Positions 1 through 8,556 of a DNA stretch of 64,000 nt are shown here, one piece after another. The DNA comes from Nitrospira moscoviensis. Its GTDB lineage: Bacteria > Nitrospirota > Nitrospiria > Nitrospirales > Nitrospiraceae. The notes below the pieces were generated by a model that ran no database searches, was not told the DNA's origin, and was given only the letters and a program-made list of their open reading frames with translations. A program made the translations under genes and the position numbers. The number at the start of each line of letters is the position of its first letter. Within the stretch, counting starts at the first letter, position 1. The stretch covers positions 4,318,001-4,382,000 of the forward strand of contig NZ_CP011801.1 in the NCBI RefSeq assembly GCF_001273775.1. The letters run 5' to 3'.

Positions 1-75
1 GTGTTCGTCAAGGATGAGCGGGCGAGCTAGAAGGGGCCGGAAGGCAGCGCGGCGACCAGGCGGCTCGGAAGCGGG

Positions 76-456
76 CTAGACGCAGAGCTCGAAGTCTTCG
101 CAGGCGTCCGACGTGAAGCGCAAACCGATTTCATAGACGTAGCCAGCGGTCAGCGCGTTGCCCCGCTCATGACAGTTGCGGGCGAGCACCTTGGCGCAGC
201 GCAAACAGTGTTGGACGCCTTCCCAAGACACGTGCCCGGCCAAATGTTGGATCGGCTTGCCGGTCTCCACCGGCGGATCCGGCATGAGCACTTTGCGGAC
301 CTCCAACACCAGCCGCTGCGCATGTTCCCCTGACGCGAGATCCGACCCATCGAGCACCAGCACAAGCAGGCCCAGCGCCCGGACCGGATCGCCGTTCGCT
401 TCGTCAAGGAGGCGTTGCGCAAAGGCCTGTACTTTTTCTTGAAGCAGCCGGTCCAT
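76..456 (-). CDS. Hypothetical small Cys-rich protein
   Basis: I do not recognise this 126-residue protein. Its N-terminal half is helical and amphipathic (residues 1-60). The C-terminal part holds five cysteines: a C84-x2-C87 pair, C95, C119 and C125, with H83 and H96 nearby, which could bind a metal. There is no signal peptide or membrane segment, so it is probably cytoplasmic. I chose the ATG at 456 because a purine-rich GAGAGA stretch lies about 10 bases upstream; a longer frame reaches 543 but adds an Arg-rich tail with no motif. It stands alone, with a long intergenic region upstream. Codon use and GC match the neighbours. Confidence 0.55.
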   Translation of the reverse strand: MDRLLQEKVQAFAQRLLDEANGDPVRALGLLVLVLDGSDLASGEHAQRLVLEVRKVLMPDPPVETGKPIQHLAGHVSWEGVQHCLRCAKVLARNCHERGNALTAGYVYEIGLRFTSDACEDFELCV

Positions 457-918
457 TTTGTTGTCGTCTCTCTCGCCGTGCGCGGTGAATCGCCGCCGTG
501 TTGCATTGCGAATCGCACGATGTATGCCACTGATGCTGTTCACCGATCGTCCTTGGAAGCTTCCTCTTACGGAGCCGTCTCCCGCGCGGTAGGGTCTATT
601 GGGCGGGACGTCCGTAGAGCCAAAAAACCGCGACCGTCCTTATTGATCATCGTGGCAATGTAGTAGAAACTTCAATTACTTACTCCTCTTTTGTCGGGGG
701 CATCGCCCGCTCTGAAGACGTTCGGACTATGTTGACGCATCCTCCGGGTGATCATGAGTTCGGCTCCCTCGCTCCGATTCCGGTTCGTTCCAGTTTGAAC
801 AGTCACTTCCCATTTCTCGGCACTCCGAAACGACCTGATGCGGCGCTGGGTATCGATGACCCGGACGCCCACCTACGGCATTCTGTCCGATCAACGCTTA
901 CCCTCAGGGAGGACTCCC
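457..918. other. Intergenic region, 462 bp
   Basis: The region lies between two divergent hypothetical genes. It is less GC-rich around 600-690 than the genes on either side, which fits promoters for both. I see no convincing ORF, RNA gene or repeat. A short minus-strand frame at 672-872 has no ribosome binding site or recognisable motif. Confidence 0.5.
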
Positions 919-1656
919 ATGGAGACGTCGCAGGCAGACTTGTTACAGGACTTTTCGCAGGTCACGCGCGCGTTCGAGCAGCTCAGCCAACGACTCTCGG
1001 AAGTCGCGGAACAGGTCCGCACCTCCGGCATCCTCCCCTCCGACAGCTTGATTGACGAGATCGCCACCTCGCGACGGAGCTTCATCGAGTTGCGCCATCG
1101 GGCGCTCGAGCTCGTCGGCCTGCTCGCCGGCTCCTCACCGAAGCCGGCGGACGAGATCGAATCGATGAAGGACCTGGAGGCGCTGTTGCAATTGGCGGCG
1201 GACGCGCAGCGGAAGAAAGCGCAGGACGAAAAGGCGCGCGTGCGGGCGCTCACCGTCCTGGACCGGATCTTGTCCTTGATCCATCGCGAGAAACCGGAGT
1301 TCTCTCCGCTCGATGACGCGCAGGCACAGGCCCGGGCGCTCCGGGAGGCGCTGCGAAGCCACGAGGGACCGGACCTCCATCCCGCTGTCGTTCCGCTGGC
1401 CCAGGGACGCCACCCGCTCGCGGAACTGCTCACCCTCGTGGAAGGCTCCGGCGATCTCGATGACGATCTCTGGCTCCTCTTGAAACATGCCGTGGCGGAG
1501 AACTTCGGCAAGTCCCTGGCCATGAGCGCCGCTCGGGGAAAGCTGGGCCCGTCGCCCGGCCGGTTGATCCAGGAGCACGGGGCCTCCGACGCGAAAAACG
1601 GTCACAAGCCCGCTCCGGTCAGCACGACCTTTACCGACGGGGACTCGCAGTCCTAG
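919..1656 (+). CDS. Hypothetical coiled-coil protein
   Basis: This 245-residue acidic, helical protein has no signal peptide or membrane segment. Residues 5-130 are rich in Leu, Glu, Gln and Arg in heptad-like spacing, which predicts a coiled coil; the last 40 residues are low-complexity (Pro, Gly, Ser). I recognise no family. The start at 919 is preceded by a good Shine-Dalgarno sequence (GGGAGGA, 6-7 bases upstream); an in-frame upstream extension to 838 has no such site. It stands alone ahead of the secretin gene, with its own stop about 150 bp before the secretin promoter. The function is unknown. Confidence 0.6.
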   Translation: METSQADLLQDFSQVTRAFEQLSQRLSEVAEQVRTSGILPSDSLIDEIATSRRSFIELRHRALELVGLLAGSSPKPADEIESMKDLEALLQLAADAQRKKAQDEKARVRALTVLDRILSLIHREKPEFSPLDDAQAQARALREALRSHEGPDLHPAVVPLAQGRHPLAELLTLVEGSGDLDDDLWLLLKHAVAENFGKSLAMSAARGKLGPSPGRLIQEHGASDAKNGHKPAPVSTTFTDGDSQS

Positions 1657-1806
1657 CCCATCCGCTTACCCCCGACACCGAGCCGCTTCCGGGACTTTGA
1701 CGAGATTCTCTCCGCCCGCCTGTCCTCCCTCCGTCTTCATCCCGATCGTCACGTGGCGCACCGTATGATGTTTGTGCAGACCGGCGCCCCACCTGGATCG
1801 GCATGG

Positions 1807-1835
1807 TTGAGTCCCTTCGGAGCCTGTGATACGGT
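1807..1835 (+). promoter_or_regulatory. Sigma-70-like promoter for the secretin gene
   Basis: TTGAGT at 1807-1812 and TACGGT at 1830-1835 are separated by 17 bp, about 58 bp upstream of the secretin start. The -35 is good and the -10 imperfect. Confidence 0.45.
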
Positions 1836-1893
1836 CTCCCCTGCCTGGGAACTGGACCTTTCCCTCACAAAGACCGCGGAGAATCACCGGACC

Positions 1894-3468
1894 ATGCATG
1901 ATCCTTGTCAGACGGCCGGCCTCAGGGGCGGCCGGGGCCTGCTCTTGACCCTCTGTCTCGTCCTCAGCCTGTTCGGGGGACCGCAAATCCTCCGGGCTCA
2001 GGGAACCTCCGCGCAGCCGGCCAAGATCGGACTCGACTTCAATGATGTGGAGATCCCCGTGTTCGTGCGTTTCATCAGCGAACTGACCGGCAAGAATTTC
2101 GTGCTCGATGAAACGGTCAAGAAGCAGGGCGGCAAGATTTCCGTGTTTTCGCCCACGAAAGTCACGCCGGAGCAGGCCTTCAACATGTTCGTTTCGGCCT
2201 TGGAAGTCGCCCGGCTCGCGGTCGTGCCGAAGGGCAGCGTGTACCAGATCGTGCAGATGGGAGACCTGCCGCCCGAACGGGGCGTCTTCGTCTACAAGCT
2301 GAAGCATGCGAACGCCACCGACCTGGCCGCGGTGCTCACCAACCTGGTGGCGCGCTCGCAGACGGTCGCCCAGACCGCGCCCGGCGCCCGCCCGCCGATC
2401 CGGCCGCTGACGGAGTTTGAAGCGCCCGTGCAAGTCTTCGCGGACAAGGCGACCAATTCGATTATCGTCAGCGCCACGAAATCGGCCTATGCCCGAATCC
2501 AATCCGTGATCCGGGATTTGGACGCCAGACGCAAACAAGTCTTCGTGGAAGCCGTCATTCTGGAAGTGACCGTCGACCGGTTGAGACAAATCGGCAGCGA
2601 TCCGCTGCAGGTGATCGGCGCCGGCCGGTTCGGCTCGTTCCAAGGCATCGGCGGATTCAATCGCGCGCCCGAAGACTTGGCCTCCATCGCGCAGACGATC
2701 AGCGGCGTCGCGGCGGGAGCGGCGACCGGCGGCGCGGTCACCGTGCTCAACACCGTCAACGTCCGCAGCTTTCTCCAGTTGCTGCTCAGTTTGACGGACA
2801 CGAATATCCTGTCCACACCTCAAGTCCTCGCCGCCGACAATCAGAAAGCCAAGATCGTCGTCGGTGAAAATCGGCCGTTTCCCACCGGCCAGGCACAAGG
2901 TATTACGGGCGGCACCCTGGTCACGATCGAACGGAGAGACGTCGGCGTCACGCTGGAGCTGACTCCGCAAGTCCTCGAAGACGACCTCATTCGCCTGGAG
3001 ATCAAACAGGAGATCACCGCCATCGCCGAAAACGTGGCGCAGACGATCGGATCGGGCGCCGCCACGGTGCCCGTCGGCCCTACGACGACCAAACGGTCCA
3101 TGGAAACGACCACCATCGCGAAAGATCAACAGACCCTCGTGGTCGGCGGCCTCGTGCGGGATAACGTGACGCTCAGCGAGCGGAAAGTGCCGCTGCTGGG
3201 AGACATTCCGTTCCTCGGCTGGCTCTTTCGCTTCCAAAGCCGGCAAACCGAAAAGCTCAACCTGTTGGTGTTCCTGACCCCCCAGCTCGTGCGCGACGAA
3301 ATCGACATGGCGGATCTGAATGCCCGGAAAGCCAAGGAGATGAACGTGCTGCAGCGGGAAAACCGGATCGAAGAGCCGACCAGACTGAAGCAGGAAATCA
3401 TCGAGCGCCTCGAACGCCCCGTCGACACGCCGCTTCCCCCCGCCGAGACGCCGGTCAAAACGCCCTAG
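1894..3468 (+). CDS. gspD: Type II secretion system secretin (GspD family)
   Basis: This 524-residue outer-membrane secretin has an N-terminal signal peptide (start to about residue 35, ending in an Ala-Gln-type site). An N0-like domain follows with the F-N-D-V-E-I-P and G-K-N-F-V-L-D motifs, then N1/N2-type domains beginning V-Y-K-L-K-H-A. The C-terminal secretin domain carries S-T-P-Q-V-L and V-G-E-N-R-P-F, and ends in the typical N-L-L-V-F-L-T-P strand. In the family, a dodecameric or larger ring of this protein forms the outer-membrane gate. It is shorter than enteric GspD (about 650 residues) because it has fewer N domains. No other gsp or pil genes are adjacent, so it is an orphan here; a PilQ-like role cannot be excluded. 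The ATG at 1894 sits directly before the signal peptide. Confidence 0.88.
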   Translation: MHDPCQTAGLRGGRGLLLTLCLVLSLFGGPQILRAQGTSAQPAKIGLDFNDVEIPVFVRFISELTGKNFVLDETVKKQGGKISVFSPTKVTPEQAFNMFVSALEVARLAVVPKGSVYQIVQMGDLPPERGVFVYKLKHANATDLAAVLTNLVARSQTVAQTAPGARPPIRPLTEFEAPVQVFADKATNSIIVSATKSAYARIQSVIRDLDARRKQVFVEAVILEVTVDRLRQIGSDPLQVIGAGRFGSFQGIGGFNRAPEDLASIAQTISGVAAGAATGGAVTVLNTVNVRSFLQLLLSLTDTNILSTPQVLAADNQKAKIVVGENRPFPTGQAQGITGGTLVTIERRDVGVTLELTPQVLEDDLIRLEIKQEITAIAENVAQTIGSGAATVPVGPTTTKRSMETTTIAKDQQTLVVGGLVRDNVTLSERKVPLLGDIPFLGWLFRFQSRQTEKLNLLVFLTPQLVRDEIDMADLNARKAKEMNVLQRENRIEEPTRLKQEIIERLERPVDTPLPPAETPVKTP

Positions 3469-3541
3469 CTTGCTCCCCTCCTCCGGGGGATAGAGCAGGC
3501 CAAGAGAAACCCTCTACACTGACGCCCATTGGAGGGGTGCG

Positions 3542-3901
3542 ATGTCTGAGGGCGTCCTTCGATTCCGTTCTTCACGTCGGTTTCCCACCGCGTATCCGGT
3601 CGTGTTCGCCGGGGCGCCGTTTGTCGGGGAAGGTCGGCTCTCAGATCTTTCGTTGACCGGTTGCGCCGTCACCACCGATCGCACGGTGCTGATCGGAAGC
3701 TACGTCAAGCTGAGCCTGCTACTGCCCAATCAACCGAGGGCGCTACTCATCGAACTGGGACGCATCCGCTGGGTGCGGGGCCAGGCCTTCGGCGTGGAGT
3801 TTATCCGGTTGCCGTCGATAGCCCGACAGCAGCTGGACCGGAAGGAATGGGAACGGTTGATGATTCAGTCGACGGCACGCGCCCCCGTCACGGCAAGTTG
3901 A
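3542..3901 (+). CDS. PilZ domain protein
   Basis: This 119-residue single-domain protein shows both halves of the PilZ c-di-GMP signature: an Arg-rich R-x3-R stretch near residues 9-13 and D/N-x-S-x2-G as L-S-D-L-S-L-T-G-C around residues 34-42. A beta-barrel pattern follows, with G-R-I-R-W-V and G-V-E-F-I strands typical of PilZ. It is probably a cytoplasmic c-di-GMP receptor. The start follows a strong GGAGGG site. It lies about 70 bp after the secretin gene on the same strand. That position hints at control of secretion or surface behaviour, but the link is only by position. A second PilZ protein lies at 62804-63337. Confidence 0.85.
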   Translation: MSEGVLRFRSSRRFPTAYPVVFAGAPFVGEGRLSDLSLTGCAVTTDRTVLIGSYVKLSLLLPNQPRALLIELGRIRWVRGQAFGVEFIRLPSIARQQLDRKEWERLMIQSTARAPVTAS

Positions 3902-4149
3902 TTACCCCCGACCCGCTGTCCCCCATTTTGGAAGCAGACCGTAGGGCCCCGACTAGGGCTTTTCCCAGTATCCTCATTCCTGAATCCTCTCTACCAATAT
4001 CGTAAGTAAATACTCTCCATGGCGTTCACTGTCGACAACAAGAGGACAGGACGATGATAGTGGTTGTCGAAACAGTTATGACTTGCCGGAACCCCTAATT
4101 TGGGGCACAGTCCGATAGTGGCATCGCACCTCACCGTGGAATTCTCTCC
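3902..4149. other. Intergenic region, 248 bp
   Basis: There is no gene here. Two diverging half-sites resembling ACTGTCGACAAC (about 4028-4039) and GTTGTCGAAACAGT (about 4063-4076) form an imperfect inverted repeat that could be an operator. A small palindrome CCCCTAATTTGGGG lies at about 4093-4106. Both would sit upstream of the lipoprotein gene. No clear -35/-10 pair was found. Confidence 0.35.
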
Positions 4150-6222
4150 ATGCATGCGTTTACGTTCGAACTGTCGGCCCTACGCCATGCGAGCCGGTTT
4201 ACCTTATGGATCGCTCCCCTTTTGTTCGCCGCCTGTGCACAGGGCGGAGACGGGAACGGGTCCTCCGCTCCTCTCGCCGCCGTCTCGGCAGCCGCTGCGC
4301 CGTCGACCCTCACCGGTCTCGATTTCCCCGGATCTGCCGGCGTCTCCACTACGATGCGTTTCAAGTTCGCGCGACCCGATCTGAACGGCCTCCCCATCTA
4401 TGGACCGTCCAACGCCGGAGTGACCTACATTTGGCGCGCCTATCCGAGGCGACAACGCGGCTACTACACCGCATTCTTTTGGGGGAACGACGATTTCCCG
4501 TTCACGTGGCATAACGGGGACGCCGATACGTACTACGGAGCCCATCCTTACCCGTGGCCCGACGAACCGATCGGGTCAACCCACAGGTGGGAAATCGCGG
4601 TCGATGCCGGAGACGTGTTGGGCAGCGCCGTCGTCTATGACCGTTGGTATACGCAGGCGTTCCGGGTATGGGCGGACGCGACGGGCAAGCACCATGAATT
4701 CTATTGGGATCTTCCCAACACCGACCCCAGTCATGTGGTGGTGTGGAATAGCCCCCCGAGCAAGAACAACGTGAATCCTCCCTCTCCCGCCCTCACGTGG
4801 GGGGACGCGCCCTGGGCGCCGGGCGGGGAAGTCTGGTGCGGCATTCTCCGGGGCTTTCAGATTTATGCGACGAAGCTGTCGTTGTCGGACCTGCAAAGCG
4901 AAGTGGGGAGCCCCCTATCGACCGCAGCCGGAGCATCAAGCGTCTGGTATTTGAATCTCAACCCAACCCCCGGCGACATTACAGACAAGAGCGGGCGGGG
5001 TCACAACCCCGTGTGGGTGGGGAATGAGCGGCCGGCACTCTATACACAAAACGCGGGCAGTCCCCTCGCTTCAAACGATACGTACGCGGCACAGAGCGGC
5101 GTCTTATTGACGGTCTCTGCGCCAGGCGTCCTCACCGACGATACCAGTCCCAATGGCGGCTCTCTCAGCGCCATCCTCGTCTCCGGCACGAGCAATGGGA
5201 CGCTGACATTCAATCCCAACGGGAGCTTCAGCTATGTGCCGAACGCCGGCTTTACCGGATCCGATTCCTTCTCGTATCAGGCGACCGACGGCACACTGCC
5301 GTCCGATCCTGCGATCGTCACGTTGACCGTCAGCGCCACCAACCGCCCGCCGACCGCCGTCATCGATAGCTATGCGGGACTCGCAGGTTCACCGCTGACC
5401 GTGCAGCCCCCCGGTATCCTCGGCAATGATACCGACCCGGACAGCGGTGCATTGAGCGCCGTCCTGGTCTCCGGTACAACGAGCGGGGTGCTGGCGCTCA
5501 ATCCGAACGGCGGGTTCAGTTATGTCCCGGCCGCCGGCTTCACCGGCACCGATTCTTTCACCTATCACGTGAGTGACGGCGCGCTGCAATCGAATGTCGT
5601 GACGGTTACCTTGACGGTCGGCGGCGGCCAACAGCCGCCGACCGCCGCCAATGATTCCTATACCGCACCGGTCGGTTCGACGTTGACCGTACCGGCTCCC
5701 GGCGTCCTCAGTAACGATACCGATCCGGACGGCGGCGCATTGAGCGCCGTCCTGGTCTCCGGTACAACCAACGGCACACTCACACTGAATCCCGATGGAA
5801 GCTTCGGCTACGTCCCGAACGCCGGTTTCACCGGTTCTGACTCCTTCTCCTACCAAGCCGCCGGCGGCGCATTGACGTCCAAGTCAGCCACGGTCACCCT
5901 CACGGTCAATGCGTCAACCGGGCCCTTTACCGTTTTCCCCGCTTCCATGACCTATACCGGAACCGTCAACGGACCTCCTCAGGACGCCGGCGTCACCATC
6001 ATGAACAATCGAAGCACGAACCTGAAAGTCACATGGAACGATAATATCTGGTGGCTGGTCGCAACGTCCGGCGATGTCGTGACCATTCCGCCCGGTGGCT
6101 CGGCCAGCATCATTCATACTGCATCGATGGCAGGGGTGAGCCCGGGCACCTACCGCGGAACCGCTACTTTAAGAGGCGGGGGAGTCACGCAGCGTATTAC
6201 AGTGACACTGATCGTAAAGTAA
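4150..6222 (+). CDS. Surface lipoprotein with lectin-like N-terminus and three tandem Ig-like (cadherin-like) domains
   Basis: This is a 690-residue predicted lipoprotein: the signal peptide ends in the lipobox L-L-F-A-A-C, with Cys29 as the lipidated residue. Residues 50-300 form one beta-rich module whose end (D-I-T-D-K-S-G-R-G-H) resembles a LamG/concanavalin-like domain. Then come three copies of a 96-residue cadherin-like/Big_9-type domain (N-D-x-Y ... P-G-V-L-x-x-D-T-x-P-x-x-G), with the F-x-Y-V-P-N-A-G-F-T-G-x-D-S-F-x-Y core repeated. A last beta domain (about 595-690) resembles a C-terminal Ig/BACON-like fold. The role is probably adhesion or carbohydrate binding at the cell surface. 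The ribosome binding site is weak. It stands alone before tRNA-His. Confidence 0.75.
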   Translation: MHAFTFELSALRHASRFTLWIAPLLFAACAQGGDGNGSSAPLAAVSAAAAPSTLTGLDFPGSAGVSTTMRFKFARPDLNGLPIYGPSNAGVTYIWRAYPRRQRGYYTAFFWGNDDFPFTWHNGDADTYYGAHPYPWPDEPIGSTHRWEIAVDAGDVLGSAVVYDRWYTQAFRVWADATGKHHEFYWDLPNTDPSHVVVWNSPPSKNNVNPPSPALTWGDAPWAPGGEVWCGILRGFQIYATKLSLSDLQSEVGSPLSTAAGASSVWYLNLNPTPGDITDKSGRGHNPVWVGNERPALYTQNAGSPLASNDTYAAQSGVLLTVSAPGVLTDDTSPNGGSLSAILVSGTSNGTLTFNPNGSFSYVPNAGFTGSDSFSYQATDGTLPSDPAIVTLTVSATNRPPTAVIDSYAGLAGSPLTVQPPGILGNDTDPDSGALSAVLVSGTTSGVLALNPNGGFSYVPAAGFTGTDSFTYHVSDGALQSNVVTVTLTVGGGQQPPTAANDSYTAPVGSTLTVPAPGVLSNDTDPDGGALSAVLVSGTTNGTLTLNPDGSFGYVPNAGFTGSDSFSYQAAGGALTSKSATVTLTVNASTGPFTVFPASMTYTGTVNGPPQDAGVTIMNNRSTNLKVTWNDNIWWLVATSGDVVTIPPGGSASIIHTASMAGVSPGTYRGTATLRGGGVTQRITVTLIVK
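5071..5916 (+). repeat. Three in-frame tandem repeats of 288 bp inside the lipoprotein gene
   Basis: The units encode the three Ig-like domains. The repeat period is exactly 288 bp (96 codons), judged from the aligned S-A-V-L-V-S-G-T segments. Units 2 and 3 share an identical 32-bp stretch (5449-5480 and 5737-5768), while unit 1 is more diverged. Outer limits are approximate. Confidence 0.8.
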
Positions 6223-6239
6223 CAAGGAGGAGCACGCAT

Positions 6240-6317
6240 TGGGGTGGATGACGGGTTTCGAACCCGCGACCTCCGGATCCACAATCCGGCGCTCTAACCA
6301 ACTGAGCTACATCCACC
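6240..6317 (-). tRNA. tRNA-His (GTG)
   Basis: The minus strand folds as a standard cloverleaf. The acceptor stem GTGGATG/CATCCAC carries the extra G at position -1 that marks tRNA-His, paired with C73. The D-arm is AGCTCAGTTGGTTAGAGC, the anticodon loop TTGTGGA gives anticodon GTG, and the T-loop is GGTTCGAACC-like. The 3' CCA is encoded. Confidence 0.97.
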
Positions 6318-6344
6318 ACGCGAGAGGTTGAGGCGGGAGGGCGA

Positions 6345-6374
6345 ATCTTAGCAAACGGGAACTTGCGCCCGCAA
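6345..6374 (-). promoter_or_regulatory. Likely promoter of tRNA-His
   Basis: On the minus strand, TTGCGG (6374-6369) and TAAGAT (6350-6345) are separated by 18 bp, about 28 bp before the tRNA 5' end. It lies just downstream of the pyrF stop, so the tRNA probably has its own promoter. Confidence 0.45.
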
Positions 6375-6378
6375 CCGG

Positions 6379-7095
6379 CTAGATCGGCCGGGCATCGAAC
6401 GCCGCCTGCATTTCCGACACGATGGTGGTCACGGTCGCCACCGGGTCGGCTGCGTCTCGGATCGGGCGGCCGATGACGAGATAGTCTGCGCCGGCGGCGA
6501 TCGTTTGGGTGGGCGTGGTCGCCCTGGCGTGATCATCCACCCCCTTCCCGGCCGGGCGGACGCCCGGCGTGACGATGACGAATCGCGGGCCGACTTTTTG
6601 TCTGATGGCCGCCGGCTCTTCTCCGGAGGCGACCACGCCGTCACAGCCGACTTCCGAGGCGAGCAGAGCCCGCGCCGCCACCAAATCCTGCACGCTTCGT
6701 TGAATGCCCATGTCGCGAAGATCCTGGCTGTCGAAATTGGTGAGCACCGTGACCGCTAAAAGCTTGAGCGACGAGCCTTCCCGCCCCTGAACCGCCGCGG
6801 TGAGCGCCTTCCGATTGGCGTGGATCGTCAGAAAATCCACCCCCATGGCCGCCACCCGCGCCGTCGCGCGTCGAACGGTTTCCTCGATGTCGAGAAACTT
6901 GAGGTCGAGAAACACCCGCATGCCGCGCCCGACCACCCGCTTGATCATGTCCGGACCGGCCGCCGTGTAGAGCTCCAGGCCGATCTTGACGAACGAGATG
7001 TGGCCCTGCAGCCGGTCTAAGAGTCGGTCGGCCTCCGCCGCAGACGGCACATCGAGCGCGAAGATCAGCCGGTCGCGCGCCGCAATCTTGGACAT
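6379..7095 (-). CDS. pyrF: Orotidine 5'-phosphate decarboxylase
   Basis: This 238-residue protein catalyses the last step of UMP synthesis, OMP to UMP plus CO2, in the cytoplasm. The catalytic D-x-K-x2-D-I motif is present as F-L-D-L-K-F-L-D-I near residues 62-70, with the lead strand F-A-L-D-V at 12-16 and a phosphate-binding end V-I-G-R-P-I. The length matches the family (230-240). The ATG at 7095 has an AGGAGG-type site just upstream. It is divergent from rpsT, sharing a short intergenic region that holds the rpsT promoter. No other pyrimidine genes are nearby. Confidence 0.96.
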   Translation of the reverse strand: MSKIAARDRLIFALDVPSAAEADRLLDRLQGHISFVKIGLELYTAAGPDMIKRVVGRGMRVFLDLKFLDIEETVRRATARVAAMGVDFLTIHANRKALTAAVQGREGSSLKLLAVTVLTNFDSQDLRDMGIQRSVQDLVAARALLASEVGCDGVVASGEEPAAIRQKVGPRFVIVTPGVRPAGKGVDDHARATTPTQTIAAGADYLVIGRPIRDAADPVATVTTIVSEMQAAFDARPI

Positions 7096-7122
7096 GGACT
7101 CCTCCTTTTGTACTGCCGATCC

Positions 7123-7152
7123 TTGACGGTCAGCGAGGCCCTGTGATAGAAG
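7123..7152 (+). promoter_or_regulatory. rpsT promoter
   Basis: TTGACG (7123-7128), an 18-bp spacer and TAGAAG (7147-7152), with a GGGAGGA ribosome binding site further downstream before the ATG at 7181. Confidence 0.55.
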
Positions 7153-7180
7153 TCAGCTTCTTTTTTGGGAGGAATGTACG

Positions 7181-7459
7181 ATGCCGGTGATCCATAAGTC
7201 CACGATCCGACGCGCCCGTCAGGCCGAACGCCGCCGCGAGCAGAACCGCGCCACCATGAACACCGTGAAGACGCTGGTCAAAAAGGTCCAATCCGCCGTC
7301 GCGGAGAAGAAGGCTGAAGAAGCAAAGACGTTGTTGCGCGAAGCCGCCTCGGCGATCGGAAAGGCCGTGTCCAAGGGAGTCGTCAAGCGGAATACCGCAT
7401 CCCGCCGTATTTCCCGTCTGACCCTGCACGTCAACGCCCTGTCCGCCCCGCGCTCGTAA
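7181..7459 (+). CDS. rpsT: 30S ribosomal protein S20
   Basis: This 92-residue, very basic, all-helical protein has the S20 pattern: an N-terminal basic stretch (residues 5-25, rich in Arg and Lys) contacting 16S rRNA, then three helices. The length is normal for S20 (85-90). It is monocistronic with its own promoter and a strong GGGAGGA site. Its last 29 bp overlap the 3' end of convergent holA, so the two genes meet tail to tail without a separate terminator. S20 is often self-regulated at translation in enterics; nothing here shows that directly. Confidence 0.96.
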   Translation: MPVIHKSTIRRARQAERRREQNRATMNTVKTLVKKVQSAVAEKKAEEAKTLLREAASAIGKAVSKGVVKRNTASRRISRLTLHVNALSAPRS

Positions 7460-8543
7460 TCGTCCGCACATTGGGCAGGCTCCGCGTCTGACCGCGCCCG
7501 CCGACGTTCGGACGCCGTCCGGACGGCCCCGGGGGAGCCTGTGTCGCCGCGTCGCACAGGCGCAGCAGCAGCCGCTCCATCACGATTCTGGGATGGCTCT
7601 GACTCCCGCCCTTCAAAAGCCCGTCGGTTTCGAGGAAGAGCGGCAACGCGGCTTGCAAGTGCGCGTGGGAAAACCGACTCAGAAACTCCCGCACCCTGGT
7701 CGGATCCATCCGCAGGGTGCGAGCTGCCTCGCCCTCCCGTCCACCGGCCTCGAACTGGTCTTTGACTTTCCAGAGGCGGCGGTACTGCCAGGCTAAGGAA
7801 CCCAGGATGCGCAGCGGCGCTTCGCCGGCGTCGAGATTGCGCGCGAGGATGGACAGGGTCCTGGCGCGATCCCCGCCGGCGATGGCGAGCGTGAGGTCGA
7901 ACACCGACGCGCCCGGCTCCGTCCCGCGAAGCATCTGCACGTCGTCGGCGGTCGCCAGCCGGCCTGCCGTCACATAGGACGCGAGTTTCTCCAATTCTCG
8001 CCGCAGGCCGTAGAGCGATCCGCCGCCGATCTCCTTGAGCACCTGCACGGCCTCATCCTGCAAGCGAACTCCCAGACGGGCGGCTTCCCGTGTGATCCAC
8101 GGACCCAACTGCGCCTCGCGCAGCGGAGAACAATCCACAGTCACGGCGGCGCGGGCCAACGCCTGGGAAAACTTGAGACGACCGTCCAGCTTGGGGCAGA
8201 CGAACACCAACGTGGTCGTCCCCACCGGGTCTTTCAGGTACGGCAGCAGCGCGTCGCTTTCGCGCGCCGACAGTTTCTCGGCGGACTTTACGACGACCAA
8301 CCGGCGCTCGGCAAACACCGGCATCTCCGACGCGCAATTCACAATATCGGCGCCATGGGCCTCATCGCCGTAGAACTGATCGAAGTTGAAGTCCCCCTGG
8401 TCCCCCAGAATTCCGGTTTTGAGCGACGCCAGGGCCCCATCCCGCAACAGGTCCTCCTCGCCCGTGATCAAGTACAGCGGCGCAGGCGATTGTTGTTTCA
8501 GCGCCTGGTCCAGTTGAAGAGCGGTGAGCGAGGAAGCCGCCAT
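7431..8543 (-). CDS. holA: DNA polymerase III subunit delta
   Basis: Predicted 370-residue clamp-loader delta subunit, which opens the beta clamp during replication. The N-terminus reads L-Y-L-I-T-G-E-E-D-L-L-R, the typical start of delta domain I. The internal S-L-Y-G-L-R-R-E-L-E-K-L segment and C-terminal helical collar (about 215-330) also match. The last 35 residues are Pro/Gly/Arg-rich and extend past the usual end. The ATG at 8543 starts 14 bp after the lptE stop, forming the conserved leuS-lptE-holA operon. The gene overlaps rpsT by 29 bp at its 3' end. Confidence 0.92.
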   Translation of the reverse strand: MAASSLTALQLDQALKQQSPAPLYLITGEEDLLRDGALASLKTGILGDQGDFNFDQFYGDEAHGADIVNCASEMPVFAERRLVVVKSAEKLSARESDALLPYLKDPVGTTTLVFVCPKLDGRLKFSQALARAAVTVDCSPLREAQLGPWITREAARLGVRLQDEAVQVLKEIGGGSLYGLRRELEKLASYVTAGRLATADDVQMLRGTEPGASVFDLTLAIAGGDRARTLSILARNLDAGEAPLRILGSLAWQYRRLWKVKDQFEAGGREGEAARTLRMDPTRVREFLSRFSHAHLQAALPLFLETDGLLKGGSQSHPRIVMERLLLRLCDAATQAPPGPSGRRPNVGGRGQTRSLPNVRTITSAGRTGR

Positions 8544-8556
8544 GGTGATTCGCTCG

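Noticed and set aside
1..30. A nine-codon open stretch ending in TAG at the left edge, possibly the end of an upstream gene
   Set aside because: Too short to support; no homology or context visible.
672..872. 66-codon minus-strand frame in the first intergenic region
   Set aside because: No motif or start signal; composition like non-coding sequence.
1666..3246. Long open reading frame antisense to the secretin gene
   Set aside because: The opposite strand encodes a clear secretin; the antisense frame has biased, Arg/Asp/His-rich composition and no motif.
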